Shown here: positions 10,132 through 22,623 of the stretch, piece after piece
Layout of the letters: each line of letters begins with the position of its first letter
Numbering within the stretch: position 1 is the first letter of the stretch
Assembly: GCA_027577595.1 (NCBI GenBank)
Contig: JANBRJ010000041.1
Span: 1-64,000 of the forward strand
Direction of reading: 5' to 3'
Source of the DNA: Coemansia sp. RSA 487
Taxonomy: Eukaryota > Kickxellomycota > Kickxellomycetes > Kickxellales > Kickxellaceae
Length of the DNA: 64,000 bases
Position numbers and translations under genes: made by a program
Notes under the pieces: generated by a model
Told to the model about the DNA's origin: nothing
Database searches by the model: none
Seen by the model: the letters and a program-made list of their open reading frames with translations, nothing else

Positions 10132-11013
10132 CTTTTTTTTACTGATGTAAACACACCTCTTAATAATGCACTCACACACTAAAAATGACTCTATAGTATT
10201 CCCAAGATTCGAAGTCCAAAAAAGGAGGGAATATCTTAGCCTTAAGAGAAGTGTATAATAAATAAAATTTCACCAAGAGTCCAAATGTATCCTACTAGTA
10301 TGGCTAGAAATAAAAATAAATTGAAAGAGAAAAAAGGCAAGAGAAGAAGAAAAAAGATGTTTGAAAAGTCCCGTATTGTTTTAAAGTCTTGATAAAAAAG
10401 AACTGTTCTTGGCCCTTCTCAAGGCAATGCTTCTCTCCTCTGTCGAAAAAAGATTTCTTTTTTAAAATTTTACATTTCTTTCTTTCCGATTTTATACATT
10501 GGGGATATAGAATTGGGATGGTGGAAAAAAATGTAGCGAGAAAAAGACACATGCTTTCTCTCTTTCTTGTACAACGGGCTTCCTTGTTGAAAGAAATAAA
10601 GAGCACGCAATAGGAGACAAGCACAGATTAAAGAACGAAAAATTCCCCATTTCTTTCTTATTATAAATTATAAAGATGTCTACAAAGAAAAATAGGAAAG
10701 AGGGATAAGAAATAGACAGTGTGCTTTTCTTGTTCAAAAAGATTTTTTTTGCCTTTTTAGTCGCCAGTCAACTAGAATGTGCCAAGAACAAGCAAGGAAG
10801 GATGAAAGAACAAAATGATGGTCAATCAAAAGCTTTTCTAAATGCACTTTAATTGTGACATTAATCATTTGCAGACTTGGTGTGTGATGTGAAATTAGTC
10901 TTTTATCTGCAAGACAAAAATAGAAAAAAAGATAATATGTAGGGGAAAATAGAAGTAAATAAACTCTATATGGGCGGAAAAGTATGAATTCACTAGCCCC
11001 ATCCTCAATCAGT
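10132..11013. other. Intergenic region
   Basis: AT- and purine-rich, without a convincing ORF. Lies between the 3' end of the large low-complexity gene and the start of the second Myb/SANT-like gene, both on the minus strand, so it must hold a terminator and a promoter. I see nothing else. Confidence 0.4.
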
Positions 11014-13339
11014 TTACAGATGCAAGAACTCGAGTACTTGGATGCCAGAAAAGACGATGAACGATTCGACAACATCCTCTTCCAGCGCTTCCAGATGCGT
11101 AAAGGCTGACGAAAGAATGGTCATGATCGGGAAAGTGCCGTCTTCGGACAAACCAGCGGCGGTTTCAGCGCTTGGAGACTGCACCATACCATTGGATGCC
11201 ATGCCTGCTGTGGTGGTGGTATTGTACATATAGTTGGCCGACTCATCGCTAGCCGTGTGCGAGTAAGGAGTCGAGGTGCCACTGTCTATCGCCACCTGCT
11301 TCTGCTTCTGCTTCTGCTTCCCACTGGCTTGGCGCTCAGCAGCCGGCATATTGTATGGTGAGTACCCTTTCTCGTAGTCTACGAAAATCTCGGCCACCAA
11401 GGCGCTGCGCACGTAGCACTCGAGCGCAAGCTGGCTCTTCTTGACGCGCTTTGCCGTCCACCGCATCCTGTTGCTGCCGAGCTGGAAGCGGTAGCAAAAG
11501 TTGTGGCGATCAAGCACCAGGGACGCCAGTGAAGCGGTGTCGATGACCTTGCGCGAGTCTTTGATATGCAAAGGGAATTGATTCGGGTAAGGAGTCAGTG
11601 CCTCCCACAGCAAGCCGTGCTGCATCATTGGCGGTGAAAGAAGCGGATGCTGCTGGGCGTAGTAGCTGGTAGATCCGCCATACATGCTCATGGATCCAGG
11701 CATCCCAAACACTCCGATACTTGTGCTTGCGCGTCCCATGCGCACCGTCCCCGCATTGACAAACGATGCAGTGCTCGGGCTCGACAGCACAGGCATCTCG
11801 TGTCTTCTATTGTTGGAGCTACTGCTTCCGCTTTCAGAACCATCCGCCATTGTTTGGAACGTTGCATACGAGGCGCTTGCACCAAGATGCTCCTCTCCTC
11901 CTGATGGGGCCGCACCGCTGCTTGCAGAAGCCATTATGCCCGCGCGGGGAGTCGCCACCAGTGGCGGCGTGCCTGCCGTGTTGCCACTATAATACATTGA
12001 CGCTGTATTGGCAACTGTCGACATGGCGCCGTTGACCATGGCGCAGTTGCGCAGGGATCCGGGTCTGCTGCTGGCGTTGCTCGAGACGGAGCCATAGTTG
12101 TACGCAAAGCCAGGGTACGGCAACCCTAGCGCCACAGCCATCTCGTACTCGCTCATCGTGTTCGGGTCCTCGCCAAAAGCCCACGGGAAGCCCGACGTAC
12201 GCGCCAACAGCTCTTCCTCGGCGTCCGCATCGACCTCGTGGAACGACTCGTGCCACGACTTGCCGGACCTGGAGATCTTGCGGTAGACAGGGACCATTTC
12301 CTCGCAGTCGATGACCTCGACGACTTCCGGCAGCATCGCATGTGGGGCGATCACGAAGCGCAGGTCCCCGAGCCGCCGCGCCTTTGACGCAAGCGTGCTG
12401 GAGAAGCCTAGGCGTGCAGCCAATGACCGTGGCAGCTCTTGGAACCGTGCGGGTCCCACGGTAGCTGCGGCGTCAGCGTCCTTGCTGCTTGCATAAATGG
12501 CGTCCTCTCGCTTGCTACGCTGCATGGCACGGCGGTTGAATGGGCCACGCGCTTGAGAAAGCAACTCCCTGCCAATGTCCAGCGACTTTGAAGGCATCGA
12601 GCGATAAGCCGGCTGCTGGGGCGATGCCGGTGAAGTAGCCCTTTCCGTTGTTGGGCTTGTTGCCTCTTGTGCAGTCTTGCGTTTATTTTTAGAAGCACTG
12701 GCTGCCTTTGCCTCGGTGGAAGCGCCAGTTTTTTTCTGCTTCTGTTTCTTTGGCTTCGATTTCTTCTGCTTGCTGCTGTTGCTGCCAATGGAGAGCGGCA
12801 GTGAATTGCTGTCAATGCCCAACGAAAGCACTATGCTTTTCTTCTTGGACAAAGTGCCAAGTAGCTTTTGCGCAAAGAACGAGCGCTGCTCGGATGGCGA
12901 CGAAGTAGATTCTTTGGATAAAGAAGACTTTGCGGCATCCATATCCTGGTCAGCGGCATTCTCGTCAAGAGAAGGAGAAGATGCGGGACCCTGGGTCTGA
13001 TGAGTGCTTGACAATGGCTTTGGTGGCTGGATAGGCGAGGCGTATGCACGGGTGTAGTCCACACTGACCGAGCGCATGGACGCCTTAAGCACGGGCGGCG
13101 GCTGTTTATCTAGCTCCACATGCTCGACGGACATGATGCGGGATGACGCTAGGGATGCAGTCTCTTCCGTTGTGCCAGGCAAAGAGGAAGAAGCGTGCAT
13201 GCTTGCAGACGAATGGTTTGGTGCAGTGCTGTCAGTGGATGTCGCCTCCCTGGAAGCACTCACTGGATATGTCGCCATCAATCTGCTGTCGGTATTCGCC
13301 ATTATTGGTGATGACGCAGACCGACAGCTTCTAACGCTC

Positions 13340-13377
<38 letters not shown>

Positions 13378-13638
13378 ACTGCTATTGCCCTCTGTGCTGC
13401 TGCCGTTGCCCACCGCATCGTATCCTTTAATATTGCTGTCGTGCTTGCTGCCGACGTTTGCCAGCCCCAGAGTTGAGCCTAGCGACGTGATGGTCAGTGT
13501 TGAGGACGAGAGCGGTGACAGTGCAGATTCCAGCTCCTCGGAGATGAGTTTAGCCATGGTCCCTGTCGATGCCGCCGTATGTTGCTTATGCATGTCTGTA
13601 TCGTTAGGCCCGTGCGCAGCGATAAGTGATGGTGTCAT
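11014..13638 (-). CDS. Large low-complexity protein with conserved C-terminal domain, function unknown
   Basis: 874 residues. The N-terminal 350 residues are Ser/Thr/Ala-rich, with a poly-Ser run encoded by CTG/AGC repeats (about 13340-13385) and a Lys-rich patch (KQKKSKPKKQKQKK). Around residues 395-500 is a conserved-looking stretch (RFQELPRSLAARLGF, LGDLRFVIAPHAMLPEVVEVIDC). The C-terminal 200 residues contain DRHNFCYRFQLGSNRMRW, SQLALECYVRSALVAEIFVDYEKGYSPYN and, after a disordered insert, a final VVESFIVFSGIQVLEFL. I recognise this C-terminal pattern as one seen in uncharacterised fungal proteins. The alternating strands could be a tubby/LURP-like fold, but that is a guess. Its 5' side faces a 5.4-kb desert. 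Confidence 0.8.
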
Positions 13639-16098
13639 TGTGTGAGACCAGTTTAATAAATTATGGATCTGACGGGAAGAGCGAAAAAAAGACCGGACCC
13701 TTTAGCACGTCAAAGTATAATAAGGAGATGTTCTATTTTTGCAGAAATATAAAACACAGATTGAATCGGCAAACGCGTGCGCAACAGGACCGAATTCAAT
13801 AGATTAGTCAACAAAGATATTACAAGAGAATAAGAACGAAATAAAGCTGTCTGTAGACAGTAGTGAAGAAAAAAAGCGAGAGGAAAAGGGGAGTGGGATT
13901 TGTGAAGCGGACTTTATAATATTTCAGGTTTACAAGCACAGGAGTGAAAGCACGCAAAAGAAAAAAACAGCCCAACCGGCTTTTTTTTTAGGCCAGACGA
14001 TTAATGTGGTACAATGAAAATAGAAAGGTTTACATATCGAGGTGGAAAACAGTCGGGGGTTAAGGAGATCTTTATGCCAAAGCGGGAACTAACATGTATT
14101 TAAAGATGTGGTTTCTTTGCCTTTTGGCGAGCCTCCGCAGCAGCAGACAACCACACTTGTAACAAAGACAACCCCCTGGTGGAATCAGGCAAGGGAGTTG
14201 AGTTATCGATTTGTTGTCGGTTTGCCAGATTTCCACAATTTTATTTTCTACAAACTTGTAATAAAGTGTAGAATTGCATCATTTTGGGGAGAAGAGCTGT
14301 TTGGATCGGCTGCTGCCCACAAATCAAGAGGGATATGCCATGCAACAAATCCAACCTCTTCTTTTTTTCAAACACAGCGCATGCGTGAAGTAGTGGACAA
14401 AAATGAAGTGATCGGCCAGAGCTTGCGAGCCAAAAAAAACGCATTTAATGAGGATGGCTGCAGCGGACAAGATACGCACAGTTATTTATGGAATTCTTTC
14501 GGCTTTTCCCCTTTTAGAACACGGAAAGAGAGAGTTAAATATAGAAGGGGGTGAAGCCGCCCTTGTATAAAAAGAACAGGTTTAAAAAGAAAAAACAGTA
14601 CAATATATACAAATACAAAGACAATAAAAATGGAAGGAAACGTAACAGGAAAGACAAGACAAAGGAATAAGGAAAAAAAGGTACCAGCGCATTTCTCATT
14701 TTGTCATAAGCACCAGCCAAGCCCACAGCTGCAAAGAGTGCTTTAATTTCTCCTTGGCTATGAACAACAAAAAATTCATGCGAGTAAGCAAGAATGGAGA
14801 GAATGCCTCCGCCGTTCACCCACAGTTATTTGCTATTGTCCCGCAAGGCTCCTCCAGCCATGGAGGGGGAGAGCAAAAGAGGCTTGAGTGAAAAGCGCGT
14901 ACACAAGAGTAGAGTATTTTCCTATATGGAAGGAAAAAGAAGCAGTAAAAGGCTGAGGAAAATAAACGCCCCATCCCACCAGAGAATGCTGCAAATTGCC
15001 CTGTTGCTATCCTTCCTTTGTTTACATTGGCATCAAGGAAGGGGGAACGAAGGGAGGGGTCCGTTTTCTCTCATGGGCAACCCCCCTTCTTTCAAGTAAC
15101 ACTAGATGCTGTGGGGTAAAAAATGTTATTGTAAAAAGAGAACTGCGGAATATTTACATCCTGTCAGGGAGATTGTTGCCCTGAAGGCACGTGCTCAACG
15201 AGATATATATAGAACTACGCGAGAGAGAAATCTCTATCTCGATCAGCCTGAAGGAAGCGGAAACCCCGAGACTGAAAAGGAGGAAAAACAGGGTTCAGGA
15301 ACATGTAGCGATGTGAGCATGTGAGTGGCCGCATATTATGCATAAAGGGAGAGAAAACAACTGAAGAAATGTGATGCTTATGTTGTCATCATATACGGTA
15401 GGTAAACCTGTCATGAGATCTCTTCTTACCTTCTTCGAATGAGTAAGCAAACTGCTGCCTTCTAGCACAGATGGAGGCAGAGCGGTATAGAAAGGAACTG
15501 AGAGGTGGGTATATTGGATACACACAACCCGGCTATATTTGCAGCTATGTGGAAACAGGCGTGTATATACTGTATTAGTGAAATTCCCAGCAATTAACCG
15601 GCATTGGGAAAAAGACAAAAATGGCCAAAAGTATCATTGGATTGATGATTACCTTTGAACTGAATGGAAACGCTGTCAAAAGAGAATAGTAAATAAAAGC
15701 GATAGTAGTAACTGCTAATCAATACTGATCAACGGAAGAACAAAATATAGGGAGAGAAACTGAAGACACTTTATACTGTGTTATCTACAGATGAACGATA
15801 CGTAATAAACCTACGGCCATAATACTTGGCAATAAGGAAAGGGAGAAGAAAAAGGGTGTAGCCAAAAAATAACTAAACACCGCTAACACTGACGATACTA
15901 CGAAGAGATTGCAAAAAAGGAACAAAAGATGCCAATAATCTGAAGGGGGTCCGTGTTAAACGAAATAAAAAACAAATTGGTCGATGCTGTGCAAAAGGTA
16001 TTTATACCCAAGCTGTCCTGTATTTTTCCTACAGCATAGGGCAAAGGGAAGGGCCGACAAGGCATGAGGCAAGCAAAACACATTCTGAAATAAAACCA

Positions 16099-16123
16099 AG
16101 CAGCAGCAGCAGCAGCAGCAGCA
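16099..16123. repeat. AGC trinucleotide microsatellite
   Basis: About eight AGC units in noncoding DNA, in contrast to the other trinucleotide runs in the window, which mostly encode poly-Q, poly-S or poly-N. Confidence 0.9.
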
Positions 16124-17393
16124 ACAGAAGTTTGTCCTGTCTTGTTTTGGGCTTGAAACAAAAGCGGAGCAAACAATGTCGCTATCAGAGTGGGAAAATG
16201 AAGGGGAAATAGACGGAGGGGGTGCAATGCACACTGGATGAATACGCTGAGGGTGGAGTTTCGAAAATGTCTACTTCACCAGCCGCCTTCCATAAAAAAC
16301 ACACCTTTTTTCTTTGTTCCTGAGACTTTTGATTTATTTCTACATGCAATCCGCCGCATGTGGCTCTGCTTTGCATACCACACGCACACACGGGCGGAAA
16401 TGCAAATAGCCTCATTTGGTTTTGGAATTGCGCAAAGCAAAAAAAGAGTGAATGAGGCTTTAGGCGTTAGAGAGTTGTGAACTTGTTTTAATCATCGTCT
16501 CAAAAGTGCAAAGAACGCCTCACCCCTTTCCAAAAGAGATAAAAAAGCTAAGCGTCTGTGCTTTTTTTAGCTGATATCGTTGGAATATATGTGTGCGCCA
16601 TCAGCCTGCATATTAGGAATTCAAATGGCTTGCTGGTTTCAATGCGCCATGACACACAAACCACGAGTTATTCGCACACATGCGATCTTGTCGCTATCAA
16701 ACATTTGACAAACACACGTGTACCAATTCAGATACAACAGATGGTAAGGCGAGACCCTCCTTTTTTGCTATGCTTTGTGTTGTCAAATGGACAACAAACC
16801 AAAAAAGTTGCTTTTACAATAGTGACCAGATCCTTTCTGCGCACAACACACAACGATGAAAACAAATATAGGTATGTAATTGTAGAGGACAACGTTTTTC
16901 TTCTCAGTGCGTCAGAACGTGCATGTTGCCAGCATACTCCTTGTTTCATTCACTTTGACATTTTCCAATGTTCCAAAGTGCTCTCCCCTTGCTCACACAG
17001 ACCATACATGTGGACCTGCATAGCTGCAATATTAAATTAAACAGAAATATATGACTTTGTTTTTGATACATGCAATGTATTGAGACTTCCAGCTCTTTTT
17101 TATTTTCTCTCACTCAATACATTTTACTCTTATTTCCTGCATCCATTGCATGGCGTATTTTGCATGAATACAAATGTAAACAATCTTTTAGATGCATTGC
17201 AGCTCTCCTTTCATATATACAAAAATGGGCAAAAGGAAATTCAACGAAAAGTATTGTTTAGTTTGCAGCCATCATATAATATCGATATATTTAGCTTGAA
17301 TATCTTGATGCTGCGTATATGCGTAAAACAAAGCCTTTTGATATCCTCCTTGTACAAATAAAGGCATTGCACCCGTATACCATGTTTATTTCC

Positions 17394-17410
17394 ATATATA
17401 TATATATATA
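17394..17410. repeat. AT dinucleotide run
   Basis: About eight AT units in the desert, followed by another AT-rich stretch. Confidence 0.85.
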
Positions 17411-19032
17411 CACTATATACATGCACAATGCGAAATGCCATACAAATGTGCTTTTAAAATAAAAAAAAGTGTGCTGCAAAAAAAAACAATGCCGTATTTC
17501 AAATGGCCGTATGTTCAAGGCAAAAATTTTAGAGGATAAAAGGGTATGTAATGCAGGCAAAGGCGGACGGCCATTTTTTTAAAAAATAAAAAATAAAGTG
17601 TACACTTTTTTTGGTTGGGGGTAAGGTGCAGTCAAAAAATAAAATAATAGACAAAGGTGTTTGTTGGTAAAAGCAGGAAAACGTGTGAACCAAAAATGGA
17701 ATGTATACGTGAGAAATTGTCACAAAACAATGGTACCATTCACGTTGTTTGGTCATTCAGGTGGGGATTCCGCCTTTTGTCCAGTGGGTTTCTTTGAAAA
17801 GGGAGAGAGACAGGAAAGCGCCTCTCTTGCGTTGGTTTGTAAGGAGAAGAAAAAGTATTGTACCACAATTACCTGGTATCAAGGATTCTTTCCTTTTTTT
17901 GTTTATTTTGCGATTGTTTATTCTATTGGCTGTAATTTGCCATGTCTGCCAAGCTTATGCTTCATACGTTTATGTAGAGCAGGCAAGGAAAAAACGGCCC
18001 TTTTCTCGCCTCTTTCTTCAATTGAATATGCAGCCTATGTAATGGTAAACCAAGAACAAACTAAAAGTACATGCACATATTCAAAGACAAACGTTCATCG
18101 TGTGTGTGAGCAAAAAAATGAAATTCAAAAAGACAAAATGGAAGTTTTGAGGATTTCATACACACCTATTTTTTCATATCGCACGACAACTACTATTTTA
18201 TTTTGAAAGCGTTTGTTCCCGAATCAAGTCCGACCCTTTCTGCTCTCGGTGTTTCAAAAACCTGTTCGGCTAGATCCAATTTGGACTCTACCCAAGCCAC
18301 TATTGCTGATTTGTTTTGTTTTGTGGGATTCGATTGCCTCTAGCAATTCTCTTATCTCTACAGAGCGTCAAAAAATAAGAAAATTGGTGATTAGCGGGCT
18401 CAGTAAGAAACTGAAAAAGAAATTAGATGCTGCTCAGTGTAAAGATTACTGGCCGGAAACCTTTTGTCTGTAATTACTGCACAATAAAAATATATAACTA
18501 GACTTGTGTTACCCTTTCCCTTTTGGTCAGTTACTCTGGATTTACTCAAGGCACATGATAGAAAACAAGAGAAATGCGTAATTTTGTGGAAAAAGGATTT
18601 TTCTTTTTTTGTCACTTGCAAAACAAACATCCAATACATTCACATTTTTGATTCAGCCTGTTCTTTTGTTCTATGGAGATTTTCGTTTTGTGAATATTGG
18701 TTGTTTCGAATTACTTGCACACGTGCACAGGGCGGTTGGATATGAAAACTCAAATGAATCTTACCCTTTTCAATAGGACCAAAAAAAGGAATGAATTTAT
18801 CGACAAGTTGGCGGAAAACAAAGACAGCCTAATAAAATAGATAAAATCCCACCAGAAACGCGGCTGTGGTACTTTGAAGATATATTGTAAATTTTCTGGA
18901 CGTGAACAGATAATCAAAGAGAAAAAAGGACAGCATTGTCACAATGCTGTCAATGCTGTCTCTTGTTTCTCCATTTTTCATTTCCACTATTATTGCTTTT
19001 CATTGTTATATATCCAAAACATCCTTAAACTC

Positions 19033-19497
19033 ATGTCCACGAGTGTTAAACACGGAGCAGACGACAAGCTGTTGTTTATTTTATTCGGGGTCCTCACAAC
19101 AATACTGCTAATCGCAATAGTTATAGTGTCGGTCAAGTATGTCAAAAGACGCCGCATACAAGAACACGAGCATGGTATTTTGGAGCAACGAATAGATATC
19201 TTGCGCCAGCAGCGAACCACCTTGGCAGCCATGGAAAGTGGGCGTATAACATGCCATCCTCATTTAAGTGCCGATCAGATCAAGGCGCTCCCACGTCACA
19301 TAGTTGCGGACAAAACAGAGCAACCAAATGCTCAGCAGACATGCGGTATTTGCTTGGTAGACTATCGTGCTGGAGACCAGGTCATTGATTTGCCGTGCAA
19401 GCACTTCTTCCACGAAAGCTGTGTCGTGCCGTGGCTGAGTATCAAAGACAAGTGCCCATATTGCAACTACAAGCTATGTTCTCCACAGGAGCCATAG
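19033..19497 (+). CDS. Single-span RING-H2 protein (E3 ubiquitin ligase-like), copy 1
   Basis: 154 residues from the ATG at 19033. An upstream in-frame extension to 18874 looks like leader sequence. Residues about 12-34 (LLFILFGVLTTILLIAIVIVSV) form one membrane span, followed by a basic stop-transfer KRRR. The RING-H2 finger is in the C-terminal 45 residues: CGIC, then CKHFFHESC, then CPYC (C3H2C3 ligands complete). Between span and finger is SADQIKALPRHIV, like the short conserved motif before the RING in membrane ATL/goliath-type ligases. Expected to sit in an endomembrane with the finger in the cytosol, recruiting an E2 to ubiquitinate membrane proteins. First of four similar genes in 5 kb. 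Confidence 0.9.
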   Translation: MSTSVKHGADDKLLFILFGVLTTILLIAIVIVSVKYVKRRRIQEHEHGILEQRIDILRQQRTTLAAMESGRITCHPHLSADQIKALPRHIVADKTEQPNAQQTCGICLVDYRAGDQVIDLPCKHFFHESCVVPWLSIKDKCPYCNYKLCSPQEP

Positions 19498-19656
19498 CTC
19501 AAGTACCCGCTTAGTTGATTGCTACGAGCGCATAACATATAATTCGAATGTAAAACTGGCTAAATGGAATCTCGCTGTCTCATTAACTGTTTATTTTTAT
19601 TTATTTATTTTTAAAACAAAACACATCTGTACAATAATACTACTCCTGAAAAATGC

Positions 19657-20706
19657 TCACTCATTTCGTGCACAGACAAATGATGGACGCTGTTGCTGAT
19701 GATCTGCGCTCTCTGCTGAATCGCCCTGCCGCATGTGCGCCGGAGATGGGGGCACTGGCATCTGTTCTTGTTCCTGCTGCGCGTTTTCTGGATGCTGTTG
19801 CTCGTTGGCTGACAAGGCATCTGGTTCAGCCTCCACACGCACATTAGGGCCAGCTTCGGCATTATTCGCTGCATGTCCAGCTTCATCAGAAACATATTTC
19901 GGGCGTTTTAATCCCAAGCCCTCCAGCATGTCCGCCTTGCATAGCGGACACGATGTCGACTTTTGCGTCAGCCAGCGGAATGCGCATTCTGAATGGAACA
20001 TGTGGTTGCAGGGCACAAGGTTGACTATCTTTTCACCAACAGCGTACTCGCACAGACAAATGATACACGATTCAGGCTCTTCGGCACTACTGTTGTGTTT
20101 CTTTTCGTCTGAGCCATCGTCGCCCTTCGGCTCTTTGCTCGACGAAAGCGACGCCGATATGCTACGCTGCCGCGTGGGCAGGGACCCCTTTTCCACAAGT
20201 TTTTGCGGAAGCATGTTGAATTGTTCCTCGCTCAGCACAATCTTTTCGTGATATGGTGCCCTGTGGTGAGGGTTTCGTGGCTGTGCCGCCCCATGACTGA
20301 ATATTCCTCCTCCTCCTCCTTCGTTGGACCCGTACGACGCCCCCGCGGCCATCAGCTGCTGACGGCGTCTTCGGCGCCGAAGAACTAGAGTGATGACAAA
20401 CCCAATAAACCCAGCCGCACAGGCAGAGAGCGCCAGGATGTAGTATATCTGGGTCGAGCTTACTCTGCCGGAATCCGACCCTGTGCTGTCCGACCCATTC
20501 GATGTTGGTGCTGGGCTGGCTTCTCCGCTTAACGATGTGCTGCTCGCAGTGTTCGTCGCACTGCTGCTGCTGCTGCTGCTGGATGTGGTGGTTGCTTGAG
20601 TGGTTGTTACACTGGTGGGTTCCTCTGGCCCGGCCTGAGGCACTGGCGCACCGGCTACCAGCAATACAGTAGCCAATGGTACTGACAGTAATCGCAGTAT
20701 ATGCAT
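19657..20706 (-). CDS. RING-H2 membrane protein with signal peptide, copy 2
   Basis: 349 residues from the ATG at 20704-20706. The longer ORF upstream is hydrophobic low-quality sequence and likely leader. Order: signal peptide (MHILRLLSVPLATVLLVAGAP), a Ser/Thr-rich lumenal stretch with poly-Ser, one membrane span (IYYILALSACAAGFIGFVITLVL) followed by RRRRRR, a poly-Gly patch, the motif SEEQFNMLPQKLV, then RING-H2 (CIIC, CNHMFHSEC, CPLC) around residues 215-260, and an acidic Q-rich tail. The arrangement resembles PA-TM-RING/ATL-type E3 ligases without a PA domain. It converges with the previous RING gene, their stops about 160 bp apart. Function inferred from the complete zinc ligands. Confidence 0.9.
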   Translation of the reverse strand: MHILRLLSVPLATVLLVAGAPVPQAGPEEPTSVTTTQATTTSSSSSSSSATNTASSTSLSGEASPAPTSNGSDSTGSDSGRVSSTQIYYILALSACAAGFIGFVITLVLRRRRRRQQLMAAGASYGSNEGGGGGIFSHGAAQPRNPHHRAPYHEKIVLSEEQFNMLPQKLVEKGSLPTRQRSISASLSSSKEPKGDDGSDEKKHNSSAEEPESCIICLCEYAVGEKIVNLVPCNHMFHSECAFRWLTQKSTSCPLCKADMLEGLGLKRPKYVSDEAGHAANNAEAGPNVRVEAEPDALSANEQQHPENAQQEQEQMPVPPSPAHMRQGDSAESADHQQQRPSFVCARNE

Positions 20707-21969
20707 GTCTATGGATTTCTGCGTAGAAAAAAGTTTGCAAGCGATATTCCGTAAGAAAAAAACGTTGGTTTTGGCTGAGTATAACAAAGAGCAGTATAAC
20801 AATAAAAAGAAATAAAAATACATAAAAGAGAAAACATAAGGAAGGAAGGAAAGAAACGGCAACCAGAAAACTGGTCGCTCTAGCTTTTCTCTTTTCCGTT
20901 TTTAAGCTCTGCGCAAAGAAACGTGAGAAATAAAACGAAGCTTAGTTTTGTGGCCAAGACTTAAGAAAAAAAGTTCCGCACCTTTTTATTTTTCTCGGCT
21001 GTTGATCCCTGGAAAATATGAAGCAGGGCATATACCCCCTCTCATTTCATATGACTATTGTCTCTCCAAAGAAGGGGAGGAGGGCCTCAAGCATATCTTC
21101 TATTGTCAAATTTTCTGCTCAACAAAAGGAAAGCGCCAAGCCCTGGATTTCCATGAACCTTGCGTGGTTTCAAAAATAGAATGTTGTGAACAGAACAATG
21201 TCGCTTGGTTTGATTTCGTAACTGTCTTTTTCTTCTGTGAAAAAATCCTGTTGCGGAAAAAAGTAGGTCAGCCTATTGACATCATCAGGAATGGGAAACA
21301 CTTGTCCAATCGGAATACAAATCCTTTTCCCGATTTCGGTTCTGACATGATCGCTGATATTGCAAGCGGCTAATCGAAACGCCGGCAATCACCAAGCGCT
21401 GTTCTTATATTTCCCAGATATCGGATCAACAAAACCGTGGCTGTTTTTTATTTTCGAAAACGTTTTATTGAAAGCTAACTTGTAAGACTAACACCAACCA
21501 GCTGACAATGTCGAGCGCAATTGTATGGGAACCTTGCCAACAGCAGTTCGTTTCTGCAGTTCTGGCGCCAGGAATATAAAGCTCAAGCTTGTGAAAGAAG
21601 GTAGCAAGAGAAAGTCCAAGAGAAGGCCCAAGAGAAGAAAAAAAGCCTTGGTGTTTTAACCATCAACCCGCCTGCTTGTCACATGTGCATATCAGTCAAA
21701 CGCACACATACGCAAGTGCCAATGCTGGTGGTATTTCAAACGTCATTTTTTGTTGAAACACTTGTCAAAGCTAGCCTTTCTTCACTTTGCCCTTGTCGCA
21801 GCTAGTTGCACCCTTTTTCTCTCCAACGCACACGCCCTTTTACGCCTTTTGGAACAGCCACTCCCTTCTTTCATTAATTTATATTCAACCACTTTTGTTT
21901 GTTTTTTTCTTGTTCCTGTTATGTAATCACAATACTTGACGCTTTTCGTGTATTTCTATAATCTCTACG
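20707..21969. other. Intergenic region between divergent RING genes
   Basis: About 1.26 kb. An ORF at 20948-21373 lacks recognisable features. The last 150 bp before 21970 are pyrimidine-rich, as usual for leaders here. Nothing else seen. Confidence 0.4.
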
Positions 21970-22623
21970 ATGACCAACCAGCTGACTCTGTTTATAGCTA
22001 TCGCAGCTAGTGTGTTCTTCATTAGCATCGTGCTCATGGTGATTTCTCGGCGATTCCAAGGCCTCAACAGGAACGACAACCAAGGAACCGCTAATGCGTC
22101 AGCAGTATCGCTCCGCCAATCCTCAGGACGACGACGTGCAGTGCAATTCAGGCCGTCAACCAGACCCACCAAACCCTACAATCCATTTACGAAAGGCGAG
22201 CTACATCTTTTGCACCAAACGACGCTGACACAGGCGGACCTGAACAACATCCTTGCGAAAGTCACACAACCAAATAGTGAGTCGGCCAAGGACAATAGCG
22301 ATGCAAAATCAGTGGAGTCCGCAGAATTGGGTGTGCTTCGATACGCCTCGCAGGAATGCAGCATTTGTTTGGCCCCGTACGAGGCAGACGATTCTGTAAG
22401 GGTTCTTTCGTGTGAACATGTTTTCCACTGCGAATGTGTTGACGTGTGGCTGACCGACAGGAGCGCTTGCTGCCCTATTTGTAAAACAGATAACCGGTGT
22501 GCTTTGGGCCTCGAGTTTCGCAAGGCAGAGACTGACAACGGTACACACGAGGAAGAACCACATGCGCCTAATCGCCACCACAGAATTGATATCACTCCAC
22601 CGCCACCAATTGCTCTTATGTAA
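21970..22623 (+). CDS. Single-span RING-H2 protein, copy 3
   Basis: 217 residues. An N-terminal membrane anchor (LTLFIAIAASVFFISIVLMVI, residues about 5-26) is followed by SRR. Then come a basic linker (GRRRAV), FTKGELHLLHQTTLTQADLNNIL, and a RING-H2 finger at about residues 130-172 (CSIC, CEHVFHCEC, CPIC, all ligands present). The C-terminus is ITPPPPIALM. The pre-RING helix and the proline-rich end are shared with the next gene (23336-23956), so the two are a tandem pair. Likely a membrane E3 ubiquitin ligase; substrates unknown. Confidence 0.9.
   Translation: MTNQLTLFIAIAASVFFISIVLMVISRRFQGLNRNDNQGTANASAVSLRQSSGRRRAVQFRPSTRPTKPYNPFTKGELHLLHQTTLTQADLNNILAKVTQPNSESAKDNSDAKSVESAELGVLRYASQECSICLAPYEADDSVRVLSCEHVFHCECVDVWLTDRSACCPICKTDNRCALGLEFRKAETDNGTHEEEPHAPNRHHRIDITPPPPIALM

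Larger units (their letters stand above)
13639..19032. other. 5.4-kb gene desert
   Basis: No ORF here has domain signatures or convincing coding character; the longest (17661-18206, 16558-17040) are unremarkable in composition. It contains a noncoding AGC/CAG run (16099-16123) and an AT dinucleotide run (17394-17410). Flanked by the 5' end of the minus-strand low-complexity gene and the 5' end of the plus-strand RING gene, so it is a divergent intergenic region that may carry extended regulatory sequence or unannotated noncoding transcripts. No tRNA seen. Confidence 0.4.

Noticed and set aside
12677-13645. Long plus-strand ORFs opposite the large low-complexity gene
   Set aside because: Antisense shadows of Ser- and Lys-rich coding repeats (poly-Leu and Phe runs).
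17661-18206. A 181-codon plus-strand ORF in the 13.6-19 kb desert
   Set aside because: Mixed hydrophobic/charged composition without motifs; sequence is as AT-rich as its surroundings.
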